Part shown: piece after piece, positions 17,439-25,921 of the stretch
Layout: every line of letters starts with the position of its first letter
How positions within the stretch are numbered: position 1 is the stretch's first letter
NCBI GenBank assembly: GCA_035510155.1
Contig: DATKHR010000065.1
Span: 1-64,000 of the forward strand
DNA: 64,000 bases
Direction of reading: 5' to 3'
Source of the DNA: DATKHR01 sp035510155
GTDB taxonomy: Bacteria; Acidobacteriota; Vicinamibacteria; Vicinamibacterales; CAVVIG01
The notes under the pieces: model-generated
Seen by the model: only the letters and a program-made list of their open reading frames with translations
The model's database searches: none
Told to the model about the DNA's origin: nothing
Program-made: the position numbers and the translations under genes

Positions 17439-18182
17439 ATGACACTCATGCAGCTCGTCAAACCAGCGGGGGCGGTCGCTACAGTTGCGTTACTCTGTTT
17501 CGCGGGTCTGTCGGTCACGTCGCCTCGCGTGCGTGCCGAGACGAATTCGAGTGTACAACTCGGTTTTGACATCGCGCCTGTCAAGCTCAATTTGAACGGC
17601 TTAAACCCGGCCCTCGTGGGAAAGGGCAGCTACATCGTCAACGCGAAGGGCGACTGCAACGGCTGTCATGTCAGCCCCGACCTTTCCCCCGCAGACCAAA
17701 ACGGCTTCGTTCCGGGCCGCGATCCGTACTTGTTACCCTTCACGCCCCCTGCGAAGGTCAATCCGGCCTCCTACCTGGGCGGCGGCGCGACGTTCGGCCC
17801 GTTTCCGGGCAAAGGGATCGGGGGGAACGGTCCGCTGGTTATCTACAGCCGAAATTTGACGCCCGGGTGCGACAAGGCTCCGTGTAACAACCCGCTTCCT
17901 GAAGGCGGCCACACGCTCGAAGAGTTCCAGCGGATCATCAGGACCGGCCACGACTTTGATCAGGCGCACCCGGCGTGTTCGACTGGAACCTTAGGTGCGC
18001 AAGGTTGTATCCTTTCTCCTCCCTTCAACGCCGATCTCCTTCAGGTCATGCCGTGGCCGACCTACGGCAATATGTCGGACGATGACATCCGTGCTATCTA
18101 CGAATACCTGAGGGCAATTCCCTGCATCTCCCATAAGGGCACGGTCGGCCTTCCGGCCAACCTGTACCAGGTCTGTCCTTGA
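17439..18182 (+). CDS. Exported monoheme c-type cytochrome
   Basis: A 247-residue protein with a signal peptide (about 1-33), one heme-attachment motif CNGCH (residues 73-77), and a late MPWPTYGNMSDDDIRAIYEYL segment that supplies the axial Met and the C-terminal helix. Four further cysteines (GCDKAPCNN, ACSTG, QGCIL) and a terminal pair may form disulfides. GGGGAA precedes ATG 17439. It is divergent from the PQQ dehydrogenase with 225 bases between the starts. The natural inference is that it carries electrons from that quinoprotein to the respiratory chain, but the sequence alone does not prove pairing. Confidence 0.87.
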   Translation: MTLMQLVKPAGAVATVALLCFAGLSVTSPRVRAETNSSVQLGFDIAPVKLNLNGLNPALVGKGSYIVNAKGDCNGCHVSPDLSPADQNGFVPGRDPYLLPFTPPAKVNPASYLGGGATFGPFPGKGIGGNGPLVIYSRNLTPGCDKAPCNNPLPEGGHTLEEFQRIIRTGHDFDQAHPACSTGTLGAQGCILSPPFNADLLQVMPWPTYGNMSDDDIRAIYEYLRAIPCISHKGTVGLPANLYQVCP

Positions 18183-18189
18183 GACGCGG

Positions 18190-18227
18190 TTACGGGCCGG
18201 CGCCAACTGTCTGACGCCGGCCCGTAA
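18190..18227 (+). terminator. Perfect 13-bp inverted repeat after the cytochrome gene
   Basis: TTACGGGCCGGCG and its exact complement CGCCGGCCCGTAA flank a 12-base loop, starting 7 bases after the cytochrome stop. No T-tract follows. Position and stability suit transcription termination or 3' end protection. Confidence 0.7.
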
Positions 18228-18257
18228 GCAGCTGTACTGACCGGTTGAGGTGTCCAC

Positions 18258-19181
18258 GTGAACTGCCCAAAATGCGCAGGAGCGAATTTTGGTTGGGCCA
18301 AGAAATGTGATCACTGCGGTTCTGTGTTCACTGATGAAAACATCTCTCAGACGCATACAGCAAGGGACGCGGATGACGTGCGCCGAACGGCGAATTACGG
18401 CAATGACCAAGAGCGACTGAGACTCGAATCGAATCCGCCGGTCGACCGCGACGAGCTGCAGTTCGATCACGTGGTCCCTGAATCCAGCCCGTTGGACACG
18501 CGCGGCAGGGCCGGCGTGGTGTGCTCTGCTTGCCAGCAACTGATTCCCGACGAGTACTACGAGATTAACGGGCGTATCGCGTGTCAGCGCTGCCGGCTCG
18601 CCATCGAAGCGGCTGCCGCAACACCAACAGACGCGGGTCCGTTCATAACGGCTGCTCTGTTCGGCTTCGGCGCATGCATCGTTGGAGCCTTCATCTATTT
18701 TGCGGTACTTTACTTCGCCCATCTCCAAATCGGCATTTTGGCGATTCTGATCGGATACATGGTGGGATACACAGTCCGCAAAGGTGCCGGCGGTCGGGGT
18801 GGACTGCGCTTCCAGGCAATGGCTGTCGCGCTCACCTATGGATCGGTCGCTCTAGCGTATGTGCCAATCGTCGTGATCTCTAGCGTCAATGCGGCGCAGA
18901 GGGTGCAGCATTCTGCAGGCGCGGCAGCTTCAGCTCCAGCCGCCGACCCGCGCCCGCGGGAAGGTCAACCGCGCAGTCCAGTCCCGGGCGTTGTTATGCT
19001 GCTGGCGTTTGTCGCGGTGCTACCCGTCCTTGTCGTGGTGAGCTCGCTTCCGTCGGGCCTCATCAGTGCGTTTATCATTCTGATCGGCATGCGGCAGGCC
19101 TGGCAGATGACGGCTGCGGCGACGCTGAGCGTGTTCGGACCCTACAGGGTCGGGGCTGTTCCACGGTCCGAACCGTCGTGA
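18258..19181 (+). CDS. Membrane protein with two N-terminal zinc ribbons
   Basis: A 307-residue protein. A first zinc ribbon (C3, C6, C17, C20; CPKC...CDHC) is followed by a polar stretch and a second four-Cys site (C89, C92, C109, C112; CSAC...CQRC). Then come two or three hydrophobic segments (about 127-155, 175-200), a Pro-rich linker and a further membrane hairpin (about 240-285). GTG 18258 has GAGGTG upstream. The stop overlaps the next gene, a zinc-ribbon site-2-type protease, as GTGA, so the two are translated together. I recognise no family beyond the ribbons; a partner or substrate of the protease is a reasonable guess. Confidence 0.75.
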   Translation: MNCPKCAGANFGWAKKCDHCGSVFTDENISQTHTARDADDVRRTANYGNDQERLRLESNPPVDRDELQFDHVVPESSPLDTRGRAGVVCSACQQLIPDEYYEINGRIACQRCRLAIEAAAATPTDAGPFITAALFGFGACIVGAFIYFAVLYFAHLQIGILAILIGYMVGYTVRKGAGGRGGLRFQAMAVALTYGSVALAYVPIVVISSVNAAQRVQHSAGAAASAPAADPRPREGQPRSPVPGVVMLLAFVAVLPVLVVVSSLPSGLISAFIILIGMRQAWQMTAAATLSVFGPYRVGAVPRSEPS

Positions 19182-20158
19182 CGCCGGACTCCTGCTCAAG
19201 CTGCCGAACCGAACTACCGCCGTTCGCTCTAGCATGTCCTGCTTGCGGTGCGCTGATCTACGCTGACCGCTTGAAGGCGCTCGCTGCGAGCGCCGATGTG
19301 GCTGCCGAGTCTGGCGACCTCTCGGAATCGCGGGAGCGATTGGCGGACATGCTGAGGCTCTTGCCTGCTCACTCGCGACAGTACGCGACTGTTAGCGAGC
19401 GGATCCGCGATCTCACCCAGCGCCTCGAAATCCCGACAAACGAAGGACTGTCGCCCTCGAGCGATGCGCGGCCGTGGTGGAAGCGCGGGGTTGCTGGCAT
19501 CGTCGCGGTCGTCGTCCTGCTCCTCGGCAAGCTCAAGTTCCTTCTACTTGGTTTGACTAAGGCTGGCACGTTCCTCTCGATGTTTGCATTTTTCGCCGTG
19601 TATTGGTCGACGTATGGCTGGCCGCTGGCGCTGGGCATCGTGTTGTCGATTTACATCCACGAGATGGGGCACGTGGCCATGCTGCGTGGGCTCGGCATCG
19701 ATGCGGGCGCCCCCTTGTTTATTCCTGGGGTCGGCGCGTTTGTCATGTTGAGACAACAGGTCGACCCGCTGACTGACGCCAAGATCGGTCTCGCCGGCCC
19801 CGTCTGGGGTCTTGGCGCGGCGCTCGCCGCGCTTGGGCTCTACGCGGCAACCGAGGCGAAGATTTGGTTCGCCATCGCCCAATTGACCGCCTTCATGAAC
19901 CTGTTCAATCTCATTCCGATCTGGCAGTTGGACGGCTCAAGAGGGCTTCACGCGCTCTCGCGGTCGCAGCGATGGACGCTGGTAGCAGCAATCGTGCTCG
20001 CGCTCATCCTCACCGAGCAGCGCATGCTGCTCATCGTTGGCGCCATTGCCGTGTGGCGGGCGGTGCAGCGCGAGGAAGGTCCCGGCGATACACGTGTGCT
20101 CGCCACGTTCGCGGCGCTCGTCTTCGCGTTGTCCCTTTTGGCGCGCGGCGTGGGTTGA
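19178..20158 (+). CDS. Site-2-type M50 metalloprotease with N-terminal zinc ribbon
   Basis: A 326-residue protein. A zinc ribbon (C6, C9, C20, C23) and a soluble helical segment (about 30-90) precede a polytopic membrane domain. The M50 active site is IYIHEMGHV (H161, E162, H165), with the third ligand in NLIPIWQLDGSRG (D252). FIPGVGAFVML resembles the conserved strand after the first catalytic helix. Such enzymes cut membrane-embedded substrates, often anti-sigma factors. GTG 19178 overlaps the preceding gene by 4 bases. Cytosolic zinc ribbons on M50 proteases are uncommon and, with the partner gene, suggest a dedicated two-protein system. Confidence 0.85.
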   Translation: MTPDSCSSCRTELPPFALACPACGALIYADRLKALAASADVAAESGDLSESRERLADMLRLLPAHSRQYATVSERIRDLTQRLEIPTNEGLSPSSDARPWWKRGVAGIVAVVVLLLGKLKFLLLGLTKAGTFLSMFAFFAVYWSTYGWPLALGIVLSIYIHEMGHVAMLRGLGIDAGAPLFIPGVGAFVMLRQQVDPLTDAKIGLAGPVWGLGAALAALGLYAATEAKIWFAIAQLTAFMNLFNLIPIWQLDGSRGLHALSRSQRWTLVAAIVLALILTEQRMLLIVGAIAVWRAVQREEGPGDTRVLATFAALVFALSLLARGVG

Positions 20159-20278
20159 GGCTCCGGTCAGCCAACTCCTCATGCGAAAGCCCGAGCCGGC
20201 CGCGCAATCCATCCCTCGTTACGCACACATCCGACAAACCATCAGCCGATCCACAATCCTTTGAGAAGGGACAGTCAT

Positions 20279-21094
20279 TTGACCCCAGACACGCGGCTCG
20301 CCTCCGAGCGGTTTCCCCGATCTTCTCAATACCACCCCGATTGGGTTCTCGCCAACGCCAGCGGGGGCGCCAATGCGCTATGGCTGACCGAATGGCTCAC
20401 GACCGCGTTAGACCTGCGGCCCGGTATGAGGGTGTTGGACCTCGGTTGCGGGCGGGCGTCATCGTCAATCTTTCTGCGGCGAGAATTCGGAGTGCAGGTT
20501 TGGGCTGCCGACCTTTGGTTCAGCGCGTCGGAGAACATGCAGCGCATCCGGGATGCAGGGGTCGAGGATGGCGTGTTTCCGCTTCACGTCGACGCCCGGG
20601 CGCTCCCATTCGCCTCGGACTTCTTCGACGCCGTTGTCTGTGTCGACTCCTTCCCTTATTTTGGGACGGATGATCTGTACCTGAACGACCTGGCGCGGCT
20701 TGTGAAGCCGGGTGCTCCCGTTGGAATCGCAGGTGCTGGACTGATGCGGGAGATCGAGGGTTTCCTTCCTGATCACCTTCGTGAGTGGTGGACCCAGGAT
20801 CTCTGGTGCCTGCATTCAGCGGCTTGGTGGCGCTGGCATTGGGAACGGACAGGTATCATGGACATTGACCTGGCCGACACATTGCCCGATGGTTGGCAAC
20901 GTTGGCTCGACTGGCAAAGGGCTGTCGCGCCGGACAATGCAGCAGAAATCAAGGCGGTCGAAGCGGATCGTGGTACCTACCTCGGTTACGTTCGGCTCGT
21001 GGGTCGCCGCAATAGCCAGGCGGAGCTCGCCGATCATGTCATCTCCGTACCGCAACAGTACACAAAAAAGCCTTTGCTCCGGAACGAGGAGTAG
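20279..21094 (+). CDS. Class I SAM-dependent methyltransferase
   Basis: A 271-residue cytoplasmic enzyme with the SAM-binding motif I RVLDLGCGRAS (about residues 51-61), an acidic residue at the end of strand 2 (WAADLW), the post-motif VDARALPFAS and motif IV FFDAVVCVDSF. The substrate is unknown; the N-terminal YHPDWVLANASGGANALWLTEWL region resembles small-molecule methyltransferases of the UbiE/type 11 kind. TTG at 20279 is preferred to TTG 20261 because AGAAGGGA sits 6-14 bases upstream. It follows the protease gene after 120 bases. Confidence 0.85.
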   Translation: MTPDTRLASERFPRSSQYHPDWVLANASGGANALWLTEWLTTALDLRPGMRVLDLGCGRASSSIFLRREFGVQVWAADLWFSASENMQRIRDAGVEDGVFPLHVDARALPFASDFFDAVVCVDSFPYFGTDDLYLNDLARLVKPGAPVGIAGAGLMREIEGFLPDHLREWWTQDLWCLHSAAWWRWHWERTGIMDIDLADTLPDGWQRWLDWQRAVAPDNAAEIKAVEADRGTYLGYVRLVGRRNSQAELADHVISVPQQYTKKPLLRNEE

Positions 21095-21489
21095 TAAATC
21101 GAGGGAAGCGATGGGAGCTGTTCGCCGCAGCGACGGCTTTGGCCCTCGACGCGCGTTCCTAGCCGCGAGAGGTTCGATCCCGCGAAGCCTTACAACGGCT
21201 TGCCGCACATAAGGTCGGCCACCGGACCATGTTCCTGATCGCGAGAACGACAAGGAGCACGCGCTTCAGAGCCGTCAACTGTGCACGAGGTTTTCGAGGC
21301 AACGGCTCGACGCCCAGAGAAGATCAAGCCGATTGTCCGAAGGAAGACAACGACGGCCGTCAGCGTGGGCTATCTTGTCTGGATTCAGCGACCGATTCAA
21401 CGGACCGGGTGGCCGCCTGGGTTATGGCGAAGGACAGGTACAAGAATAGCCAACTTGTTTCGTCCGACAGACGTGTGCGATAACGCGGC
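21095..21489 (+). other. 395-base stretch without a convincing gene
   Basis: No frame here has a plausible start, ribosome site and protein-like composition together. A short stretch at about 21168-21185 (GAGGTTCGATCCCGCG) resembles the T-arm of a tRNA, but two stem positions mismatch and no other tRNA arms are present. The segment may be a decayed gene or the 5' leader of the large membrane protein downstream. Confidence 0.4.
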
Positions 21490-23634
21490 GTGCTCTATGC
21501 GCTGGACCACACTTTCCGCGTGGCCGCCACGGTCGGCCCGGTCGTACTAATCGCGTGGACCGTCGCGCGGCTCTTAGTGCGCGAAGCTGATACGCCGAAG
21601 CAATTGACGATCGGGCTGCTGGCTGCGTTCACAACGGTCAGCGCCTCGAGTGGCGTACTTGGCGTGCTCGGCGTGTTGTCTTTCCGCGGCTACGTGGCGG
21701 TCCTGTGGCCGCTATTGGCTGCGGCATACCTCCTCTGGCGCAAGTACGGCTCAACGAAAACCCAGTCAGCAGCCAAGCTGAAACTCTCATGGCCGGTGGC
21801 GGCGGTTGCGATCGTGTCGACGACCGTCACCATTGGAGCTCTAGGGGCAAGGCTTTCCTACCCGATTCCAGACTACGACGAGCTGACTTACCACCTGTTC
21901 TTCCCGAATCAATGGATCGCGCATCACCGTGTGTTTCTCATTGACACGCCATTCGGCGACGCGGCACCCGGGTACGCACCATCGGACGGCGAGCTCTGGT
22001 ACGCCTGGCTCATGGCTCCGATGGCGGGGCCAGCGCCCCAGCTAGAGAGTAGTCTTCCCGAATTCGGGAGCACCGCGGTGAAGGGGCGTCACGTTCTCTT
22101 TCACGGAGGTATCGGGTTGCTCGGGAAGGTCGGCCAGTTTCCGTTCCTGCTTCTTCTGGCTTTCTCACTCACCTTGCTCGCACGCCGCCTCGGAGCGAAG
22201 CCATCCATGGAGTACCTCCCGGCGGCGTTGCTTCCGTTCATTCCGTGGGTGCTTCGGGAGGCATCGTCGGGTTCGGTCGATCTGATGATGAGCGGCCTTC
22301 TTGTGTCGGCCCTGGCGTTCATCTTCGAGTATCGGACGACCGGCACGCTGATCGATGCAGTCGCTGCAGGCCTGTCGCTCGGCCTGGCATGCAGCGTGAA
22401 ATTCGTATCGCTCCTCTACATGCCATTCGTACTTGTCGTAGCGGTGATCGGCTTCTTGCGAGCACGAGACGGAAAGGGCCTGCTGGCGTTCTCCCTCGCG
22501 TGCGTTGTCGCCGGCACCCCGTGGTACTGCCGCAACGCGTTGCTCACCAGCAATCCGCTTTTCCCGGCCGACGTATCACTGTTCGGACACGTTGTGTTTC
22601 CCGGCGCGTACACCCGGGGCGCGATGACGGCGAGCAAGTTTCACGCGCCTGACTTCCGGTCGGCTGTCATCATCGCCACAAATGTGGTGGGATTCTGGTT
22701 CTCAGTGCTTTGCTCGGGTGGAATGGCCGCAAGCGTGATTCTCTCTCGGCGTCGTCCTGAATGGCGCTTGGTCGCGTGGATTGCGCCAGTGGCCCTCGTG
22801 TGGCACTTCCTCGTCGTACCGTACAACTCGCAGCAGCGTTTTCTGCTATGGGTAGGCGCCTTGACCCTACTCCCGCTCGCGTTCTGGGCGGACACGCCGC
22901 GAGGCCGCCTCTTGCTTGGACTTCTGCTCGCAGCGCTCGTCGACCTTTCACTGATTGGCTCGCGAGTGTCGTTTCATTTTGGACCCATCCAGGTCCCAGG
23001 TGACGGGCTTCTGATCGTCAACAGGCGCGCTTTTCTCGAAATGGCGCTCGTGGCTCTTGTTATCTGCGTAGGCTGGTACATCGGTCGATTGAACACGTGG
23101 GTGAGGTTTGCTGCCGTCGCGCTGACGATGACAGCCGTATTTGTTCTACCCATTCTCTTCGTGCGCCCCATGAGCGCCGCGCTTGTACCGCAACTTCCAC
23201 TCACCGGCTACCTTCGCCTGCTTCAGGAACATCCGAGAACCGTGGCCTATTCTGGGAACAACATTCCGTATTTTCTCGCGGGCGCGGAAGGTGAGACGCG
23301 TGTCTACTATGTCAACGTCGATGGGCAGACGAACAAGCACCTGTATTCATACATCCGCGACGAGGCGCTCGCCAGCCGACTGGACAAGACAAAGGAGAAA
23401 TCGGACTGGGCTCGGCGCAACCCCAACTTCGACGCGTGGCTGCACGCGATGGTCGCTCTCGGCGTTCAATGCCTATTTGTCGAACCGCTGAATCCTGTCG
23501 AGGGCGCGTATCTTGCGCACGATGCCGATGGTTTTCCGATCGAACGCGTCTGGGCCAGAGGACATCCGGAAGCCTTGCCGCTCATCGCATCGAGCAAGAA
23601 ATGGGAGATCTATAGAGTTCTGCCGCAGCATTGA
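21490..23634 (+). CDS. Large polytopic membrane protein, GT-C glycosyltransferase-like
   Basis: A 714-residue protein with about twelve hydrophobic segments over residues 8-570 and a soluble C-terminal tail of about 140 residues. The first large external loop carries YPIPDYDELTYHLFFPNQW, an acidic Asp-Glu pair placed as in GT-C enzymes that use polyprenyl-phosphate sugars. Later loops contain KFVSLLYMPFVL and GTPWYCRNALLTSNPLFP, the latter a pattern shared with dolichol-phosphate mannosyltransferase-like bacterial proteins. It probably transfers a sugar at the outer face of the inner membrane, but donor and acceptor are unknown. GTG 21490 is the first start in frame; no strong ribosome site is seen. 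Confidence 0.72.
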   Translation: MLYALDHTFRVAATVGPVVLIAWTVARLLVREADTPKQLTIGLLAAFTTVSASSGVLGVLGVLSFRGYVAVLWPLLAAAYLLWRKYGSTKTQSAAKLKLSWPVAAVAIVSTTVTIGALGARLSYPIPDYDELTYHLFFPNQWIAHHRVFLIDTPFGDAAPGYAPSDGELWYAWLMAPMAGPAPQLESSLPEFGSTAVKGRHVLFHGGIGLLGKVGQFPFLLLLAFSLTLLARRLGAKPSMEYLPAALLPFIPWVLREASSGSVDLMMSGLLVSALAFIFEYRTTGTLIDAVAAGLSLGLACSVKFVSLLYMPFVLVVAVIGFLRARDGKGLLAFSLACVVAGTPWYCRNALLTSNPLFPADVSLFGHVVFPGAYTRGAMTASKFHAPDFRSAVIIATNVVGFWFSVLCSGGMAASVILSRRRPEWRLVAWIAPVALVWHFLVVPYNSQQRFLLWVGALTLLPLAFWADTPRGRLLLGLLLAALVDLSLIGSRVSFHFGPIQVPGDGLLIVNRRAFLEMALVALVICVGWYIGRLNTWVRFAAVALTMTAVFVLPILFVRPMSAALVPQLPLTGYLRLLQEHPRTVAYSGNNIPYFLAGAEGETRVYYVNVDGQTNKHLYSYIRDEALASRLDKTKEKSDWARRNPNFDAWLHAMVALGVQCLFVEPLNPVEGAYLAHDADGFPIERVWARGHPEALPLIASSKKWEIYRVLPQH

Positions 23635-23849
23635 AGCTGACTGTAGAAAGGGGGAAAAGGGGTCGCGCAAATGTTGTGGTGCCGTTTCCGCGACTGTCGC
23701 CGTCGCGGGATGTGTTTGACCAGGTCTCAATAGGGAGCGGGTTGGACGGGTCCGCGGATAATCCTCCACGGCCCCGCACACTACATATAGGGGTTATCTG
23801 CGTCAACTGGATAACCAGCTCGCTCGATTCTGCGGGCCTTTTCGAGATC

Positions 23850-23935
23850 TGGTGCGGAAGCGGGGATTTGAACCCCGACCGGGTTGCCCCGACTAGCTCC
23901 TGAGGCTAGCGCGTCTGCCGTTCCGCCACTTCCGC
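23850..23935 (-). tRNA. tRNA-Leu (anticodon CAG)
   Basis: Read on the minus strand, a full cloverleaf runs from GCGGAAG at 23935 to the matching CTTCCGC plus discriminator A and encoded CCA at 23850. The anticodon arm is CTAGC-CTCAGGA-GCTAG, giving anticodon CAG for CUG codons. A long variable arm (type II tRNA) and T-arm GGGGTTCAAATCCCC are present. The 3' end faces the membrane-protein cluster at 18.2-23.6 kb. Confidence 0.97.
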
Positions 23936-24150
23936 AGTGGTGAGAATTTCCTCTGGCCGGAACACTCAGTATAGCTCATGCCCTCGCGCTGCGAGCCGTC
24001 GGAGGCACCGGTACCGCCTGGCCTCGCGCTTCTTCCATCGAGCCAACCGAGGCGCTGATCAAGAGGGGCTATACTCGAAACGACCGCGCCCGTTTCACGG
24101 CTGTCTGACTCACTTGGGGCCTATCCCAAGTTTTTCACACCGAGGTTGCC

Positions 24151-25917
24151 ATGGCTCGTCGTGGTTTGACCCTCCTGTTCACGCTGCTCGGCGTCGCCGT
24201 GTTCGTCTCAATCGCAGGTTTCGTCGCGCTCTATCTCCTCTTCGGCCGCGAGCCTGCCGTTGCCTCGAACACCACGCTCGTCCTGCAGGTCGGCGGCGAT
24301 CTCGCCGAGGTCGCGCCCGGCGATGTTGTCGGTTACTTGCGCGGTGTCCGGACGCCCACCGTCCGTTCGGTGGTCGACAACCTCCGGAAAGCGAAGGCCG
24401 ATTCGCGGATTCGTGCGGTCCTGCTCAAGCCAGCGGGATTCAGCTCGCCGTTCTGGGGCAAGGTGCAGGAGATACGCGACGCCGTCCTCGAGTTCCGGAA
24501 GTCCGGAAAACCGGTCTACGCGTACCTCGAATACGGCGGCGATCGCGACTACTATCTCGCGACGGCAGCGGAAAAGATCTTCCTGATGCCGTCTGCGCCG
24601 CTCGACCTGACGGGCGTTGCGACCTACGAGCTGTTCCTCCGCGGAACCCTCGACAAAATCGGCGCCTACCCGGATCTCCACCACATCGGCGACTACAAAA
24701 CGGCCATCAATACCCTGACGCAGAAGGGTTTCACACCGGCGCACAAGGAAATGGACGAGTCGCTCAACCGCGATCTGTACGACCAGATCGTCCGCGGGAT
24801 CGCCGACGGCCGAAAGAAAAACGACGCCGAAATCCGTCAGCGTTTCGACGAGGGTCCATTTCTGCCGGAGGACGCCCTTCACGCGGGCCTCATCGACGAT
24901 GTCGCCTACGAGGATCAGGTGAACGACAAGCTCCAGGCGGGTGAGCGCCGGCGGCGCGTGGACGGTGATGAGTACGCGCGCGTCTCGCTGACGTCCGTTG
25001 GCTTGAATCGCGGACCGCGCGTCGCCGTGATCTACGCAACCGGCACGATCACCAGCGGCAAGAGCGGTTTCGATCCGATCAACGGCGCCGTTGTGGGCTC
25101 CGATACGCTCATCGAGCACATCCGGCAGGCGCGCCGCGACAGCGGCGTGCGAGCCATCGTGCTCCGCGTCGACAGCCCCGGCGGATCGGCCGCGGCCTCC
25201 GACGCGATCTGGCGGGAGCTCGTCATCGCCAAGAACGAACGCGCGGATCGGCCTCTCGTCGTGTCGATGTCGGATCTCGCGGCGTCCGGCGGTTACTACA
25301 TCGCGATGCCGGCGCAGGCGATCGTTGCGCAGCCGTCCACGCTGACCGGGTCGATTGGCATTTTTGGGGGAAAAGTCGTGACGGGCGGCGTCTACCAGAA
25401 GCTCGGCGCACGCATCGAATCGACCAGCGTCGGCAGGAACGCCGAGCTCGATTCACCGGTGCGGCCCTACAACCCGAGCGAACTGAAAAAATTGAACGAG
25501 CAGCTGCAGGCCTTCTACGATCAGTTCGTCGAGAAAGTCGCCGAGTCCAGACACACGACGCCTGAGAAGATCGATGCGATTGCGCAGGGTCGTGTCTGGA
25601 CGGGACGGCAGGCGAAAGAGAACCAGCTGGTCGACGAGCTCGGCGGGCTGGACCGTGCGATTGCGATCGCCAAGCAACGCGCGAAGATTCCTGCCGAGAC
25701 GGAGGTCGAGCTCGTCGTGTACCCGGCGCGGCGGAGCTTCTACGAACTGTTGGCAGATCAGTTGAGCAGCCCGGGGGAGGGGATCGCCGTCGCGACGTGG
25801 TTGAATGCCAACCTGTCGAAGAGCGAGATCGAGGCGTTGCGGGTGATGCGAAGTCCCCTTGCGCTGTTCAGGCGCGGCGAGGTTCTGGCGTTGATGCCGT
25901 TTACGTTCTTACGCTGA
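24151..25917 (+). CDS. sppA: Signal peptide peptidase SppA, long (67K) type
   Basis: A 588-residue membrane-anchored serine protease made of two tandem S49 domains, the size of the E. coli-type enzyme. A single N-terminal membrane segment (about 7-31) is followed by the first domain with the catalytic lysine in GDYKTAINT (K183) and the second with the nucleophile in LAASGGYYIAMPA (S379). LRVDSPGGSAAASDAIW and GRVWTGRQAKENQLVDELGGL are further family signatures. It degrades signal peptides left in the membrane after cleavage. It is convergent with the foldase gene, with 4 bases between the stops. Confidence 0.95.
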   Translation: MARRGLTLLFTLLGVAVFVSIAGFVALYLLFGREPAVASNTTLVLQVGGDLAEVAPGDVVGYLRGVRTPTVRSVVDNLRKAKADSRIRAVLLKPAGFSSPFWGKVQEIRDAVLEFRKSGKPVYAYLEYGGDRDYYLATAAEKIFLMPSAPLDLTGVATYELFLRGTLDKIGAYPDLHHIGDYKTAINTLTQKGFTPAHKEMDESLNRDLYDQIVRGIADGRKKNDAEIRQRFDEGPFLPEDALHAGLIDDVAYEDQVNDKLQAGERRRRVDGDEYARVSLTSVGLNRGPRVAVIYATGTITSGKSGFDPINGAVVGSDTLIEHIRQARRDSGVRAIVLRVDSPGGSAAASDAIWRELVIAKNERADRPLVVSMSDLAASGGYYIAMPAQAIVAQPSTLTGSIGIFGGKVVTGGVYQKLGARIESTSVGRNAELDSPVRPYNPSELKKLNEQLQAFYDQFVEKVAESRHTTPEKIDAIAQGRVWTGRQAKENQLVDELGGLDRAIAIAKQRAKIPAETEVELVVYPARRSFYELLADQLSSPGEGIAVATWLNANLSKSEIEALRVMRSPLALFRRGEVLALMPFTFLR

Positions 25918-25921
25918 CGAG

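Noticed and set aside
21168..21185. tRNA-like T-arm sequence (GGTTCGATCCC)
   Set aside because: Two of five T-stem pairs mismatch and no acceptor, D or anticodon arm can be drawn around it.
23631..23903. 90-residue open frame ending near the tRNA
   Set aside because: Its end is a translation of the complement of tRNA-Leu and the rest has no coding character.
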